Of a stretch of DNA of 64,000 bases, positions 1 through 12,014 are shown in pieces (within the stretch, counting starts at the first letter, position 1; every line of letters begins with the position of its first letter). Source of the DNA: Dirofilaria immitis (Eukaryota; Nematoda; Chromadorea; Rhabditida; Onchocercidae). The stretch lies in contig JAKNDB010000108.1 in NCBI GenBank assembly GCA_024305405.1, positions 1,028,501-1,092,500 on the forward strand, read 5' to 3'. The position numbers were made by a program, and so were the translations under genes. The notes beneath the pieces are model-generated. The model did no database searches. It saw only the letters and a program-made list of their open reading frames with translations, and was not told where the DNA came from.

Positions 1-407
1 TAAAAAAAAAAAAAAAAAGAGAAAAAAATATTATATCAAATAATCGAAAAAAATTGATCAAAATTTAATCAAAAATGATTAATTGTTATGTTACGTTACC
101 AATTTCTTTTGTTTACTTAATTCATTTAAGCTTACAAATTCACAAATCTTTGCTTGCTTTTATATTTAAGAGAAGAAAAAAAAAAAAAAAGGAAAAAAAT
201 CGTAATGTGAAAAGACAAAATTATAAATTTCATTTCGAATATTTTAATCAAATTTTAATTAATTATCTTTTTCTATTTTTTTAAAAAAGAAAAAATAACA
301 ATAACAATTAGGAATATATGAATTAATTGATGTAAATAAAAACGATACAAAATAATCGTTGAAATGATACTAAAAATTTGAGGAACAAAAAAAAAAACAT
401 TAAATTA

Positions 408-530
408 AAATTTAGAAAATAAAAAAATTGAATTTAAATTTAAGGAATGAAAGAAATTGAATTTAAATTTAAGAAATGAAAAGAACTAAATTTAAATTTA
501 AGAAATGAAAGAAATTAAATTTAAATTTAA
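408..530. repeat. about 36-bp tandem repeat, ~4 copies
   Basis: Four successive units of about 30-36 bp each contain the self-complementary core AAATTTAAATTT followed by a purine-rich 'aagaaatgaaa' segment. The palindromic core recurs in every copy. Confidence 0.6.
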
Positions 531-2024
531 AAAAATAAAACAACTAAATGAGCAATTAAAAGACAAAAAAAAGTATGATTAATTCCAAATTTTAGGATTA
601 GGAAGAGAATGAAATAAAAAAAAACAAAAAATATGTGAGATTATTCCATTTCCCGCTTTTCTCAATTTCCTCACCTTTCATCCATTCTTGCTTGACCTTT
701 TGTCCTCTTCCATCTCCTCCTCCTCCTCTTCCTCCTCCTCCCCCTCATCATCATCATCATCCTTATCATCATCCTCTGCTTCATTTATCATCCTTATCCT
801 TCTTTTCATTCTCATCTTTAAATGTAAGCATAAATTAGCGGAAATTGAAAAGATTTACTCGAGAAATCAATTAACAAAAATAAATATATCGTTCCATTAA
901 TTTACATTCTTTTCAAGTATTAAATATGTCTATCTGTCTACTATATCTTATATATTTTAAAATAAATATCGAATAATCAATCAATCTCTCTTGCATAAAT
1001 TATATTACAAATCCAAAGATTGAATTAAATTATTGGAAGTGAAATAAATGAATGAAATGAAATGAATGAATGGAATGAATGAATAAAATGACTAAATGAT
1101 CATTTCATATTGAGGATGAGAAAAGAGACTAGTAACAAACTAGGATAAATTTTAAAACCCTAGGCTACTATCTATGCATATATATATACATATATAAGCA
1201 TTTCTTCCCTTATTTGAAAATATTTTAATATTCATATTGATAATTACGAAATACTTAAATGATAAGTTCTAGAAAAAAAAATTATCATTTCAAATTTTAT
1301 CATTATTATAAGTAATTTAATTTTTATGAAACAAAAAGAAAAAAAAAGAATTTTTTTTTCCTCTAACTAATTATTTCATTAAAACAAATCACAAACATCG
1401 CGTCTCTTTTTAGCAAGAAAAAAAAAAAGTTTTTATCTTATCATTTTTTGTTTGATAAATGAAATGAAATGAAATTGAATGAATGAATAAAAAGGAAAGA
1501 ATGAAATGAAAAGGAAACAAACGATTGTCTTAAAATTTAATTCAAATTTTCTCAACGACTTTTTTCGCAATTTCTATTAACCCATTTTTTTTTTTATTCC
1601 TTTTCTTTTTACTCTCTCTCTCTCTCTCTCTCTCTCTCTACATTTCACTTTTCTCTTCAATCCTTAGATTTTTCATTTAACTACTACGAACTAAACATGC
1701 TTTATTCTTTAAGTTTTATCAATTCGCTAGGGAATTGAAAAGAATTGCGATTTCGAAAAATGTCGATAGGCTCTTTAAAGCAAACGAAAAAAAAAGAAAG
1801 GCATATGCAAAAATTTGATTTCAATTTTCAAAATATAATTTTTCCACGAGCCTCTAAATTTAGCAAATAATCAAGCTAATAAAAAAAAAAATTTTTTCAA
1901 AAAAAAAAATATATAAACATGCATGGGAAATGTTGTCCTATGTTGATTTGATTAAACATTTGTCAATATTAAATTTTAGCTTACATTCAATCAAATATTT
2001 TGATAAATGATGGAATACCTATTT

Positions 2025-2215
2025 ATGAAGTAAATATATCACTCAATCAATCAAATCAAATCAAGTCAAATCAATCGAATTAATTAAATCAATATAAAAT
2101 TGTAAATGGAAAAATTAACAAGCATAATTAAATTAATGGAATAGATAAAGGAAAATTAGCAAAAATTTAAATCCAAACTACCTATTAAATAAATATATCA
2201 CTGAATCAATCAGTT

Positions 2216-2254
<39 letters not shown>

Positions 2255-2411
2255 TCAATCAAATTAAATCAATCAAATTAAATCTTTCGAATTAATCAAA
2301 TGAAATCAATCGAATTAATTAAATCAATGAAATAAATATAAATTGAAAAATTAACAAGCGTAATCAAATTAATAGAATGAAAAAGGAAAATCATCAAAAA
2401 TTAAAATCCAA
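2025..2411. repeat. two-copy ~165-bp repeat with expanded CAAT tract
   Basis: Two long units begin with 'aaatatatcact' (about 2032 and 2190), share 'cgaattaattaaatcaat' and 'aaaaattaacaagc', and end with 'aaatccaaac'. The second copy is longer because a (CAAT)n run of about nine units has expanded within it. Confidence 0.6.
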
Positions 2412-3619
2412 ACAAATTGAATTAATATAATTTTTAAAAAATTTTTTGCTCAAAATTTAAGAACAAAATATCAAAATAAAAAATGAATTACTGATAAAAA
2501 TCATAAATAAAAAAAAACTTTTTTCAGTGATATGATAAGAAGAAAAAGAAAAAATAATAGTAAAATGATAATTACAGTAAAAAAGTTTGAATAATAATAA
2601 AAAATAAATATTTTAAATTTGAAAAAAAACAAATTTGCAAAAAAAGAAAAGAATTTCAAAATAATTAATTAAAAGAGAGAGAGAGAGAGAGATAGAACAA
2701 AAATGATAAGGAATAGATTTGATGAAATAATCATTAATTGAATACTGATATTACGAATTATTGTAAATTCTATAAAAATTTTTTTTCGAAGAAAAATTAA
2801 TTGATAAAATAATTAATTATCAGCAAATTTTTTAAGAAATCAGTTAAAAAAATATCAATTAAAAAAAAATTATTATCATTCATATATCATTGAGATCAAA
2901 TCAAATTCAAATCAATTTTTTTAATATTTTTTTCTATTCTTGAATAAATTTTAAATCAATAATGAATTATACTGCAAACAATGAAAGTTTATTTATGCTG
3001 TTTAGCAAATGTGATAATTAATTTTCTAATCATTTGATAAAGTTTTTTTTTGATGAAGGTAATAAATTAAAATATATAATTAATCAATTTTTTGAAATTA
3101 AAAACCAGGTAATACTTGATTGAAAAAAAATTTGAAACTATTAATCAAGTTACTTTTCGATTTCTTTTTTTTTTTCCTTTCAATTCCTCAACAAATTTGA
3201 TCTTTCATTCTTTATATTATTTTAGAAAGAAAGAGTAAATTTTATCAAACAAATTTAAAAAAAAAAATTAATTAATATGAGTTAAAATGAAATTCCCGCT
3301 TTTTTTTGTTGATTAATTTTATCACTCTTTTTTTTTCAAATTATTTATCATATCATATCAAAATAATTTGATAAATTTCATTTGTGCAAATTTTTTTCTT
3401 TCTTTCTTTCAAATATCAAATAGAAAAATGCAATTAAGAAAAATTTAAGAATTTAAAAAAAAAAAAAAGTGAAAAAACATAAAGTAAAGGAGAAATAATT
3501 AAAAATGATATTTTCATTCCTTTCATTTTCCGTTTTTAATCAATCAATCAATCGATCGAATGATTTTTTTTTTTTTTTCATTTCAATTTTTATTTCAACA
3601 TATTCATTTAAAATTTACT

Positions 3620-3770
3620 ACAAATACAACTTCGAGAATGAGTAATTTTATCATTTGAAGTACAATTTCGAGAATGAGTACGAGAATGAGTAATTTTATT
3701 ATTTGAAGTACAATTTCGAGAATGAGTAATTTTTATTATTTGAAATAGAATTTCGAAAATGAGTAATTTT
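3620..3770. repeat. ~45-bp tandem repeat, 3-4 copies
   Basis: The motif 'ttcgagaatgagta' followed by 'attttatcatttgaagtaca' recurs at about 3631, 3667, 3714 and 3751 with small changes. One copy carries an internal partial duplication of 'cgagaatgagta'. Confidence 0.65.
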
Positions 3771-4529
3771 TAGATTTAATCAAACAGATGTCTTTAATTT
3801 TATTTCCATTTATAGTAGTAATTAGTGTCCCATTAAAATGAAATTTTTCCTTTTCCTTTTTCTTTTTCTTTTTATCATTTTATAATGAAAATTTTTAACC
3901 TTTTTTTTACTCATTTCATCATGAAAATTAAATTTAAAAAAGAAAAAGGAAAAGAAAAGAATTTCTAAAAATCCAATTATTGCATCATTTCAATTTCAAC
4001 ATTAATTTGTATATTATTATTTTATTCTTAGAAAAAAAGGAAAAAAAAACTTTTAAAAATTATTTACATTCTCGATCATTTTGTTATAAAAAAAAAAAAA
4101 AAGAAAAAGTTATCAATCATTCATTTTAATTTTAAAAATATCTTTACAAATTAAACAAATATATCAAATTTCAAAAAAAAAAAAAAAAAAACTTATCAAA
4201 TCTTATAAATCAATTGCTAATGTAAAAATAATCGGCCGCTAAAAGTGATTGAGATTAAATTTCTTTTAGGAAAAATAGAAAATTAATTTCACAACGAGAG
4301 ATATTTAGTGATAATTATTTATCGATATTATTTATCAATTCATTTATTTTATTTGATCATTAGTGATCGGTTATTTATACGATTTATTACGATTAGATTA
4401 TGATAAGTTAAAATATGCTTTTATGAATTATTTTTATTAAAATTAGTGATATTTGTATATATGTACATATATGTATATGATTAATTATTAGATATGATAA
4501 GTTAAATTATCAGCAAATTTAATCAAATT

Positions 4530-4880
4530 TAAATGAGACACATTCTCGATTGATCGATCAACAAAATATTTTAAAAACCATTAGCGATATATAACTTATA
4601 ATAATTAATGATTGGATAATGATAAGTTTAAATAAACTTAATTAAATTCAATTTCTCCTCATAAAATATTTATCTAATTAAACTTAACTGAAACACATTC
4701 TCGATTGATTGATCAAAATATTTCAAAAATAATTAATGATATTTAAGTTATAATGATTAATAATTAGATAATGATAAGTTTAAATATGCTGCTTAATTAA
4801 ATTCAATTTCTTCTCATAAAATATTTAATCAGTCAAACCTAACTGAAACACATTCTCGATTGATTGATCAATAAAATATT
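4530..4880. repeat. 155-bp tandem repeat, ~2.3 copies
   Basis: The motif 'cacattctcgattgat' starts at 4539, 4694 and 4849, a constant period of 155 bp. The sequence between is conserved too ('gataatgataagtttaaat', 'ctcataaaatattta'). Less similar traces extend upstream to about 4380. The unit is close to a nucleosome length. Confidence 0.75.
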
Positions 4881-5066
4881 TGAAAATAGCAACAAACAAA
4901 TTGTCACGAAAGGAATTTGCCATCAACTATTGATGTAATTGTTTAAAAGATTTATTATCGTTTTATTACCTTCTATTAATTCATTGTCCATTTTATATTT
5001 CATTTATCCATTTCCTTTTCTTTTCTTTTCTTTTTTTTCCCATACATATAATTTAACATATCAACT

Positions 5067-5326
<260 letters not shown>

Positions 5327-5394
5327 TCGATCATAATCATTTCAATGATGAGGAAAAAATTTTATATAAAGAATTAAGAAAAATAAAGTCAAAC

Positions 5395-5494
5395 GATGAT
5401 AATGATGATGGTGATATTGTTGATGATGAGAATAGTGTTGATGCTGATGTTGATGTTGATATTGATGATAATGATAATGATAATGATGATGATG
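5395..5494. repeat. degenerate GAT tract
   Basis: About 100 bp of imperfect GAT/AAT trinucleotides. On the same strand GAT is the reverse complement of the ATC array ending at 5326, so the two form an imperfect inverted repeat with a spacer of about 70 bp. Confidence 0.75.
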
Positions 5495-6301
5495 GCAACA
5501 AAAAAAAATTACCTATCAATAATATAATATCGATAACATTTTATAGTTTTTTTCTCTTCTCTCTTCTTCTTTCTATCTTTTTTCTCTTTAAATAAAATTT
5601 ATCTCTTTGTTTAATATAATTTTTATAAAACATTTCTTTCTTTCTCCTTTTCCAATCCTTTTTCTTAAATCATCATTTCACATTAAAATTTGAAAAAATA
5701 AATATTTTTTTAAAATATAATGTTAGCTTATGATTCAACAGTATCATAATAATATGACAATACCATAATATCGTAATAATACTAATAATATAATATCATA
5801 ATAATGTAAAATAATAATAATATAAAAATATCATAATATCGTAGTAATACTAAATAATAATAATATAACGATACCATAATATCGTAATAATATTAGTGAT
5901 ATAATATCAAAATAATATAAAATAGTTATAGTATTAAAATATCATAATAATAATAATATAACTATCATAGTGCAAAAAAAGAAATGATACTTACCTGATA
6001 TTTATAAGATGTGATACTCTAAAATTGCCTTCCTAAAAATGTTATATTATATTTTATAAGCATTACTATTTCATATTATAATAATTATTATGTAAAATTT
6101 GTAAATTTAAATTTAACAAAAATTCAACAACATCAATCAATAAGAGGAAAATTTTTGAAAAAAAAATTATCAAAATTCTTTCTTACTTTTATCATTTCAT
6201 TTGATGATAAATAATGGGAAAAATATACAATTATATTCTAATAATTTAAAAGCAATTAAATAATTAATTAAATTCAAAATTTCTCTATGAAAAATGTCGA
6301 A

Positions 6302-6332
<31 letters not shown>

Positions 6333-6677
6333 AAGAAAGAAAAGAAAAATGAATAGAATGAAATGGAATCATGAAACAATTAACTATGAATCAATTGTTG
6401 AAATGTAGAAAGGAAAAAAAAAAAGGTGAACCGGAAATCCATTTACGCTTTTTTTCTTCTCGATGAATCAACAAGTCATTTTAGCATCAATAAAAATAAT
6501 CAAAAACGTTATCATTCTCTTCTTATCATTCTCTTTTTTTTTTTATTATTATTATTGTAAAAATATATGCTGAAAAATGTTTTATATGAATTTGAAAGTT
6601 AAATAATACATGGAACTTTTCTTTTGTTTCGTAAAATATAAAAATATTTTTGTCAAAAGAAGCATTTCAATTATAAC

Positions 6678-6745
6678 ATTCACGTATTCCACGTATCATT
6701 CACATATTCAACGTATCATTCACGTATTCAACGTATGATTGACGC
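6678..6745. repeat. 20-bp tandem repeat, ~3 copies
   Basis: Three head-to-tail near-identical copies of 'cattcacgtattcaacgtat'. Confidence 0.75.
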
Positions 6746-8142
6746 ATAATTAATTTGATGAAATTTAAGATTATTAAATATTCTAGAAAATCTTTAACAA
6801 TCGGAAATTGTACAGATAATCTATGATTGTTAAAAATATCATTGATTAACATGGATTATTTGATAACTGCATAACCTGATAACAATATATAAGCATGCTA
6901 TATGATAAGTGATATATTGCTAAAGATAAATCATATATTTTGAATTCTATTTATACTATTTTTAACATCATGATAAATGATATACCACTAGTACTATCTG
7001 ATAGATGATAGACTGATAAATGATAAATGAATACTACTTGAATACTATTAATACCTATTAATACTATCAAATAAATGATACGCTTTCCAGCAAATATATT
7101 AATACTATTTGATAAGCGATATAATAATGAACGATAAATGATATATCACTTTTGATGCTAATCTGATAGATGATACACTGATAAGTGATATGCTAATAAA
7201 TGATAAATGAATACTATTAATACCTATTAATATTATCGATAATTGCTGTTTTACCGCAATCTGATAAATGATATCATGCTAAAAATTTCGGATCAATTAA
7301 ATAAAAAATTACATATATGAGAGAATAAAAGAATATCTGATAAATAACAGCATGCAATCTCAAAATGATTTTGATTCTCGATCAATTAAGCTAAAATCAT
7401 TTATTTCATCATCCTTTTATCGTTTTTTTTTTTCGCATTTTCCCATTCTCTTATCTATCAATTTCTTTCTCATGTGTCATCCGTCTTGTCAACCCTTTCC
7501 AATGTATCATTTTCAATTCCATTCTCGACAACCTTTTATCTCATTTCTGAATAATTCAAATAGAAAGTATTAAAATGCGTTATATCATCATAAAATGCTT
7601 TTTATATTTGATTAGCTGAAGTTTAGCAATCACAATGGAATGGATATTTCAGCCAATTGTATTGTTTCACTTAACTTACTGAATGTATACTGTAGAATTA
7701 TAAATAAATGTGATATATCAATGAATTTCGAGAATTTCAAATGAAGAAAGATCGAAAGAGCAGAGAAGAAGAAGAAGAAGAAGAAGGAAAAAAATAATGA
7801 AGAAATAATATATTGGAATATATTAGAATATATTGGAAATATATATTATATATAATAATAATAATAGTAATAAACAAAGGGAATTAATCAAAACAAATAA
7901 AATTACAAATAATTTAAAAACAAAAGAAAAATAAAACAAATAAAAAATTATATATTATATATAAGAATAAGTAATGGAATTAAAAGAAAATAAAAATTAA
8001 ATTTCAAATAATTTCGAAATAAAAGAAAAAAGAAAAGACAAATTGAAAATTCTATTATTTATATGAAATAAATAATAGAATTAATAAAAATGAGCAAAAT
8101 TGCTAATAATTTAAAAATTACATATAAATAAAAAATAATGGA

Positions 8143-8200
8143 AATGATAAAATCAAATATGATATGATAAAATCAAATATGATATGATAAAATCAAATAA
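8143..8200. repeat. 20-bp tandem repeat, ~3 copies
   Basis: The unit 'gataaaatcaaatatgatat' is repeated head to tail almost three times. Confidence 0.8.
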
Positions 8201-8792
8201 ATTATATATACTGTGTATAAATATATGTATAAATTGAGAATTTTATATATATATGTTGGAATAAATAATGGAACTGACAAAATGAATAAATCATAATTGA
8301 CTTAAAAATAAATGAAAAACTAATTAAAAATTATATATGATATAATACACTTAAATACACATAAGAATAAATAATGGAATAGAAATAATTAAATTGTAAA
8401 TAATTCAAAAATAAATGAAAAATTAATTAAAAATTATATACAAAATAGTATATATAAATACATAATGGAATAGAAATAATTAAATTGTAAATAATTTAAA
8501 AATAAGTTAAAATATATTCGATTCAAAAACAAATTTTATTACAAAATAATTATTTAAACAAATTTTATAGCAATATACCTAAAAAGAAATAATATATAAA
8601 AATGGAAAAATATTTCTATAAATTATTATCAATCGATGAATGATAATCATGATTATTAGAAATGAATTTATCAGAAATAGCGAAATTAATTATAATTCGA
8701 AAAGAAAAGGAAAAAGAGAGAGAGAGAGAAGGAAAGAGAGATAATATATTATTAGGCTAAATTATCATGTAGCAAAATAGAATTCACCACAA

Positions 8793-8936
8793 ATGGACAA
8801 TACTAATAATAGTCAAGGTAGTAGTAATAGTAATAGTAATAAGAGAGATGGATACCTGTCTCTATTTGCAGGTAACACTAGTAATCTTACCAATGTCAGC
8901 AAACAATTACCTCTTATAAATCCATCATCGATTTAA
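8793..8936 (+). CDS. possible small coding exon (unrecognised)
   Basis: An ATG at 8793 opens a 47-codon frame to TAA at 8934-8936. The start is Asn/Ser-rich (MDNTNNSQGSSNSNSN) and is followed by a more ordinary protein-like stretch (KRDGYLSLFAG). The stretch has more G+C and more varied codons than the surrounding DNA. A good donor-like sequence, GCAG|gtaaca, lies at 8871/8872, so this may be the first coding exon of a gene with a long intron rather than a complete ORF. I found no convincing partner exon downstream and no recognisable domain. Chance remains a real alternative. Confidence 0.3.
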   Translation: MDNTNNSQGSSNSNSNKRDGYLSLFAGNTSNLTNVSKQLPLINPSSI

Positions 8937-10424
8937 CATATCATCTTTATTTCTCGACAAAACAACAAGATTATATGATTTCAAAAAGAAATTGTTAAAA
9001 TAAAATAATCGATATCTGATATTTGATTCTATTTTTATTTTAAATTTCAAATTAATTAAACTAAAAAAATTATTTGTTATTTAGGACAAAAAAATAAATT
9101 AAATAATTAATTAATTAATTTCATAATTATTATTTACCTGTGAGAAAAAAATAAAGATAAATTAAAAATTATTTGTTTAATTTGAAATGAATAAAAATAA
9201 ATGATGAAGAAAGAGTAAACGATAAACATATTTTATCGGTTAGCGATGTTCGCTTTTCAGCTAATTAATTCATCGGCTTAATTTCTCGATTCGCTCTCTA
9301 TTCATGGGAAATCAATGATGCATTATTGAATTGCTAATTTACAAACAATCAAATAAATATAAACGAATCATAAAATTCTCTTGAATATCTCTATCATAAT
9401 CATATATTACGGGAATGCAAATTTACCATAAATTATTGTATACTATCTTAAATGATTAAAAATAATTTTTTTTTTTATTCCAAAGTAAAATTTAAATTTA
9501 ACTTTTTTTTTTGAAAAATTTTATTATCAAAAATATTTCAGCATTCTATTGTTAGCATAAATGTACAAAAATTTCTTCGATATTTCAATACTTTTATTAA
9601 AATTAAATTAAATACTTAATTTAGTTTTGATGTAAACATATGAATGCTTAGTTTAGTTCCGGAAAATGTATGTACTAACTTTTTTATCTATCCGATATTT
9701 CCGGAAATTTAATCAAATTCCGATAAATATTAGTTTTAGAAAAATGTTAGTTTTAGCAAAAAAATTGTCTAAAAAAAATGTTAATTAACGAATTCTTTAA
9801 TTTTGCATAACTTTATACTAACATAATTTGAAAAATTTCAAAAATTAAGAAGAAAAATTATCATAACATATCATTTATCATTAACTCTTTATCTGTCATG
9901 TCGATTGCAAAATTTCCTTGTCTTTTCTCTCTCTTTATTTCTCTCTCTTTTCTCTTTTCCTCTTTTTTCTTTTTTTTTTTTTTTGAAGATTTTATAGAGA
10001 TTGGTGATAATGAAAAATTAATTTATCATTTAATAAGATATCTTATCTTTTTCTAATATAAAGAAACAATCATTATCATCTGTTATGCTAATTGAAATAT
10101 TTTGCCCTTTTTTTCTCTCTCTCTCTCTCTCCTTTCTCTTTCCTTTTTTCTTTCATTCTTTAAAAGGATTTAAAGTCTTAATGATAATAAAAGATTAAAT
10201 TTATCATTAATTAATTAACTTGTCATATCATATCATATCATTAGAAAAATATTAAAAGATAGATAGTTTAAATGTTGGAAAAAAAATTAAAAATATATTT
10301 CGAAATAATATAAATAAATATATGGCCGAATGGAAAATGTTAAGATGACAAGCATTAAAGCTTTCAATTGTTAAATCATTTGATATATTTGTAACATCTG
10401 GCATCATGCGTCATCAATTGTTAA

Positions 10425-10830
10425 CGAATGTTCTTTGCATGTTCTTGGCACAATTGTCCTATCACTCCTCTGTCCCAGTCTTTTCCATTTGGCCAACTGC
10501 TCTCCTCTTTTCGCATAATTCAAATTGTCCCATATTTTATTCTCTCCGATCTTATCTTTTCTTCCTGGTACAATTATTATTATCCTTCCTAAGATAACTG
10601 TCCTCTCTTTTTCACCTGGTGCAATTTGTCCCATCTGACTCGATCTTCTATTTCCTCCGATCTTATCTTTTCTTCCTGGTACAATTATTATTATTCTTCG
10701 GATAACTGTCCTCTCTTTTTCACCTGGTGCAATTTGTCCCATCTGACCCAATCTTTTTCGCTTGGCCAATTGTTTCATCTTTTCCACTTGATGGAAACTG
10801 TCACATGTTTCTTCTTGATATATCATCTGC
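10425..10830. repeat. minisatellite with 111-bp duplication, open on minus strand
   Basis: Degenerate units share a core like 'cctggtacaatt' or 'cctggtgcaatttgtccc'. One compound unit is duplicated almost exactly: 10545-10640 and 10656-10750, offset 111 bp. The block is clearly less A/T-rich than its surroundings. The minus strand is open for 140 codons (10404-10826) and translates to internally repeated peptides (QMGQIAPGEKERTVI and IIIIVPGRKDKIG, each twice; QLAKxKRLGQ at both ends). Openness is expected if the unit length is a multiple of three and lacks stops. A lineage-specific repeat protein cannot be excluded, but no start context, splice site or known domain supports it. Confidence 0.6.
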
Positions 10831-11389
10831 CACCTATTTTCATCTTAATATCTTCACTAGGCAAAACGTTATCCTTTTCGCCAACCTAGTATTTATATTC
10901 TTGGAACTTTTCTGGGCTTTCTTTTTCTTCGATACTTTACGATAGGAATAGAACACTTTTTTTCTCACTTCGATCTACATATAATTAACCTGAAATTTTC
11001 ACTGTCAAGTTTCTTCTTTTTACATCATTTTTTACTCACTTATCAATTGACCTGAAATTAAATTCGAATTTATAATAGAATAAATATCAGAAATTAGAAA
11101 CCTAATATTCACTTTTCCTAGTTAATCGTTAATATTTATTTCATTCCATTATGCATTAAAATTCATAACTTCATATTTCATAAAGTTATCATAAATTATA
11201 TGAAATATAAAATTAAACTTAAATTTATGATAAAGTAAGTATTAGAGCTATAATTACTTTATCAACATATTGTTGATGATACGATAAATGATAATGAATT
11301 TGAACATTTCGAAGATTATTTTTAAATCATTTCAATTTTAAATATCATCACATTTTAATCATGTAAATACAAATAACAAAATGTACTAT

Positions 11390-11408
11390 TGTGATAACAG
11401 TTATCACA
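11390..11408. repeat. perfect 9-bp hairpin, 1-nt loop
   Basis: TGTGATAAC and GTTATCACA are exact reverse complements separated by one A, giving a near-continuous 19-nt palindrome. It could be a dimeric protein-binding site or chance. Confidence 0.5.
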
Positions 11409-11724
11409 CATATCGTTTAATAGTTGGATATTATAAGTAGCCGTAATTATGATTACAATTATTTTGAATTATCATGATTGTATTTGAATATTTCATCATA
11501 TTCAAATATAATAAAATAATTTATTTATCTATCGCATGTTAATTGTAAAGTTTGATTTGATAAAATTTAATTTTCATTAAAGATTATTTTTCTTGCAGCT
11601 ATCAATAGGGAATCAGTGAGATTAAATAATAATCGGATATTATAAATTTTGGAATTGCAATGATTCGATACCTGGAAAATTCTTGAAATTCACTTAGGTT
11701 TTTGTTTTATTTTATGATATTAAA

Positions 11725-11777
11725 ACCGATCACCTTTATCAAAATTGGATCCGATCACCTTTATCAAAATTGATCAT
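11725..11777. repeat. 28-bp direct duplication
   Basis: 'ccgatcacctttatcaaaat' followed by 'tg' and a short spacer occurs twice in tandem. Confidence 0.75.
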
Positions 11778-11972
11778 TATACAAGTTTAAACATCTAGGT
11801 ACAAATCAGCACAGTGAAGCAGTATTGGAAATTGAAGCTATTTAAAAATAATTTCCACAAGCATTTATAAATTGATAATGATTTTAAATTGAAGAGATAA
11901 ATCTCGAGATGATATCACTTTATTGAAGTTTGTAAAGTGATTAAACTAATAAAGATGTGAACGATAAGCATT

Positions 11973-12014
11973 TATAAATTGATAAATGAAATCATTTTCA
12001 TTTATCAATTTATA
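11973..12014. repeat. perfect 19-bp inverted repeat, 4-nt loop
   Basis: The arm 'tataaattgataaatgaaa' (11973-11991) is followed by the loop TCAT and its exact reverse complement (11996-12014). Similar but unpaired sequence ('gcatttataaattgataa') lies about 100 bp upstream, so the hairpin seems to have arisen inside a local duplication. Confidence 0.8.

Larger units (their letters stand above)
1..5067. other. gene-free A/T-rich region
   Basis: No coding exon could be supported here on either strand. The stretch consists of A/T-rich sequence with homopolymer runs, a TCC/TCA microsatellite near 710-775, a (TC)n run at 1613-1639, a (CAAT)n run near 2216-2252, a (GA)n run near 2673-2691, and the tandem repeats listed separately. 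Short open frames are made of low-complexity Ser/Pro/Phe/Ile and look like chance. Confidence 0.7.
5495..8792. other. gene-free A/T-rich region with simple repeats
   Basis: No gene could be supported. The region holds degenerate TAA/ATC-type repeats (about 5740-5965, with 'cataatatcgta' recurring at 5764, 5832 and 5875), (GA)n at about 6305-6327, many 'gataaatgata' variants at 6940-7280, (GAA)n near 7765-7785, and (GA)n near 8717-8730. An open frame at 7352-7573 on + is low-complexity Ser/Phe-rich and was not called. Confidence 0.65.

Noticed and set aside
7352..7573. 73-codon Ser/Phe-rich frame
   Set aside because: Biased composition, no splice signals and no similarity I recognise.
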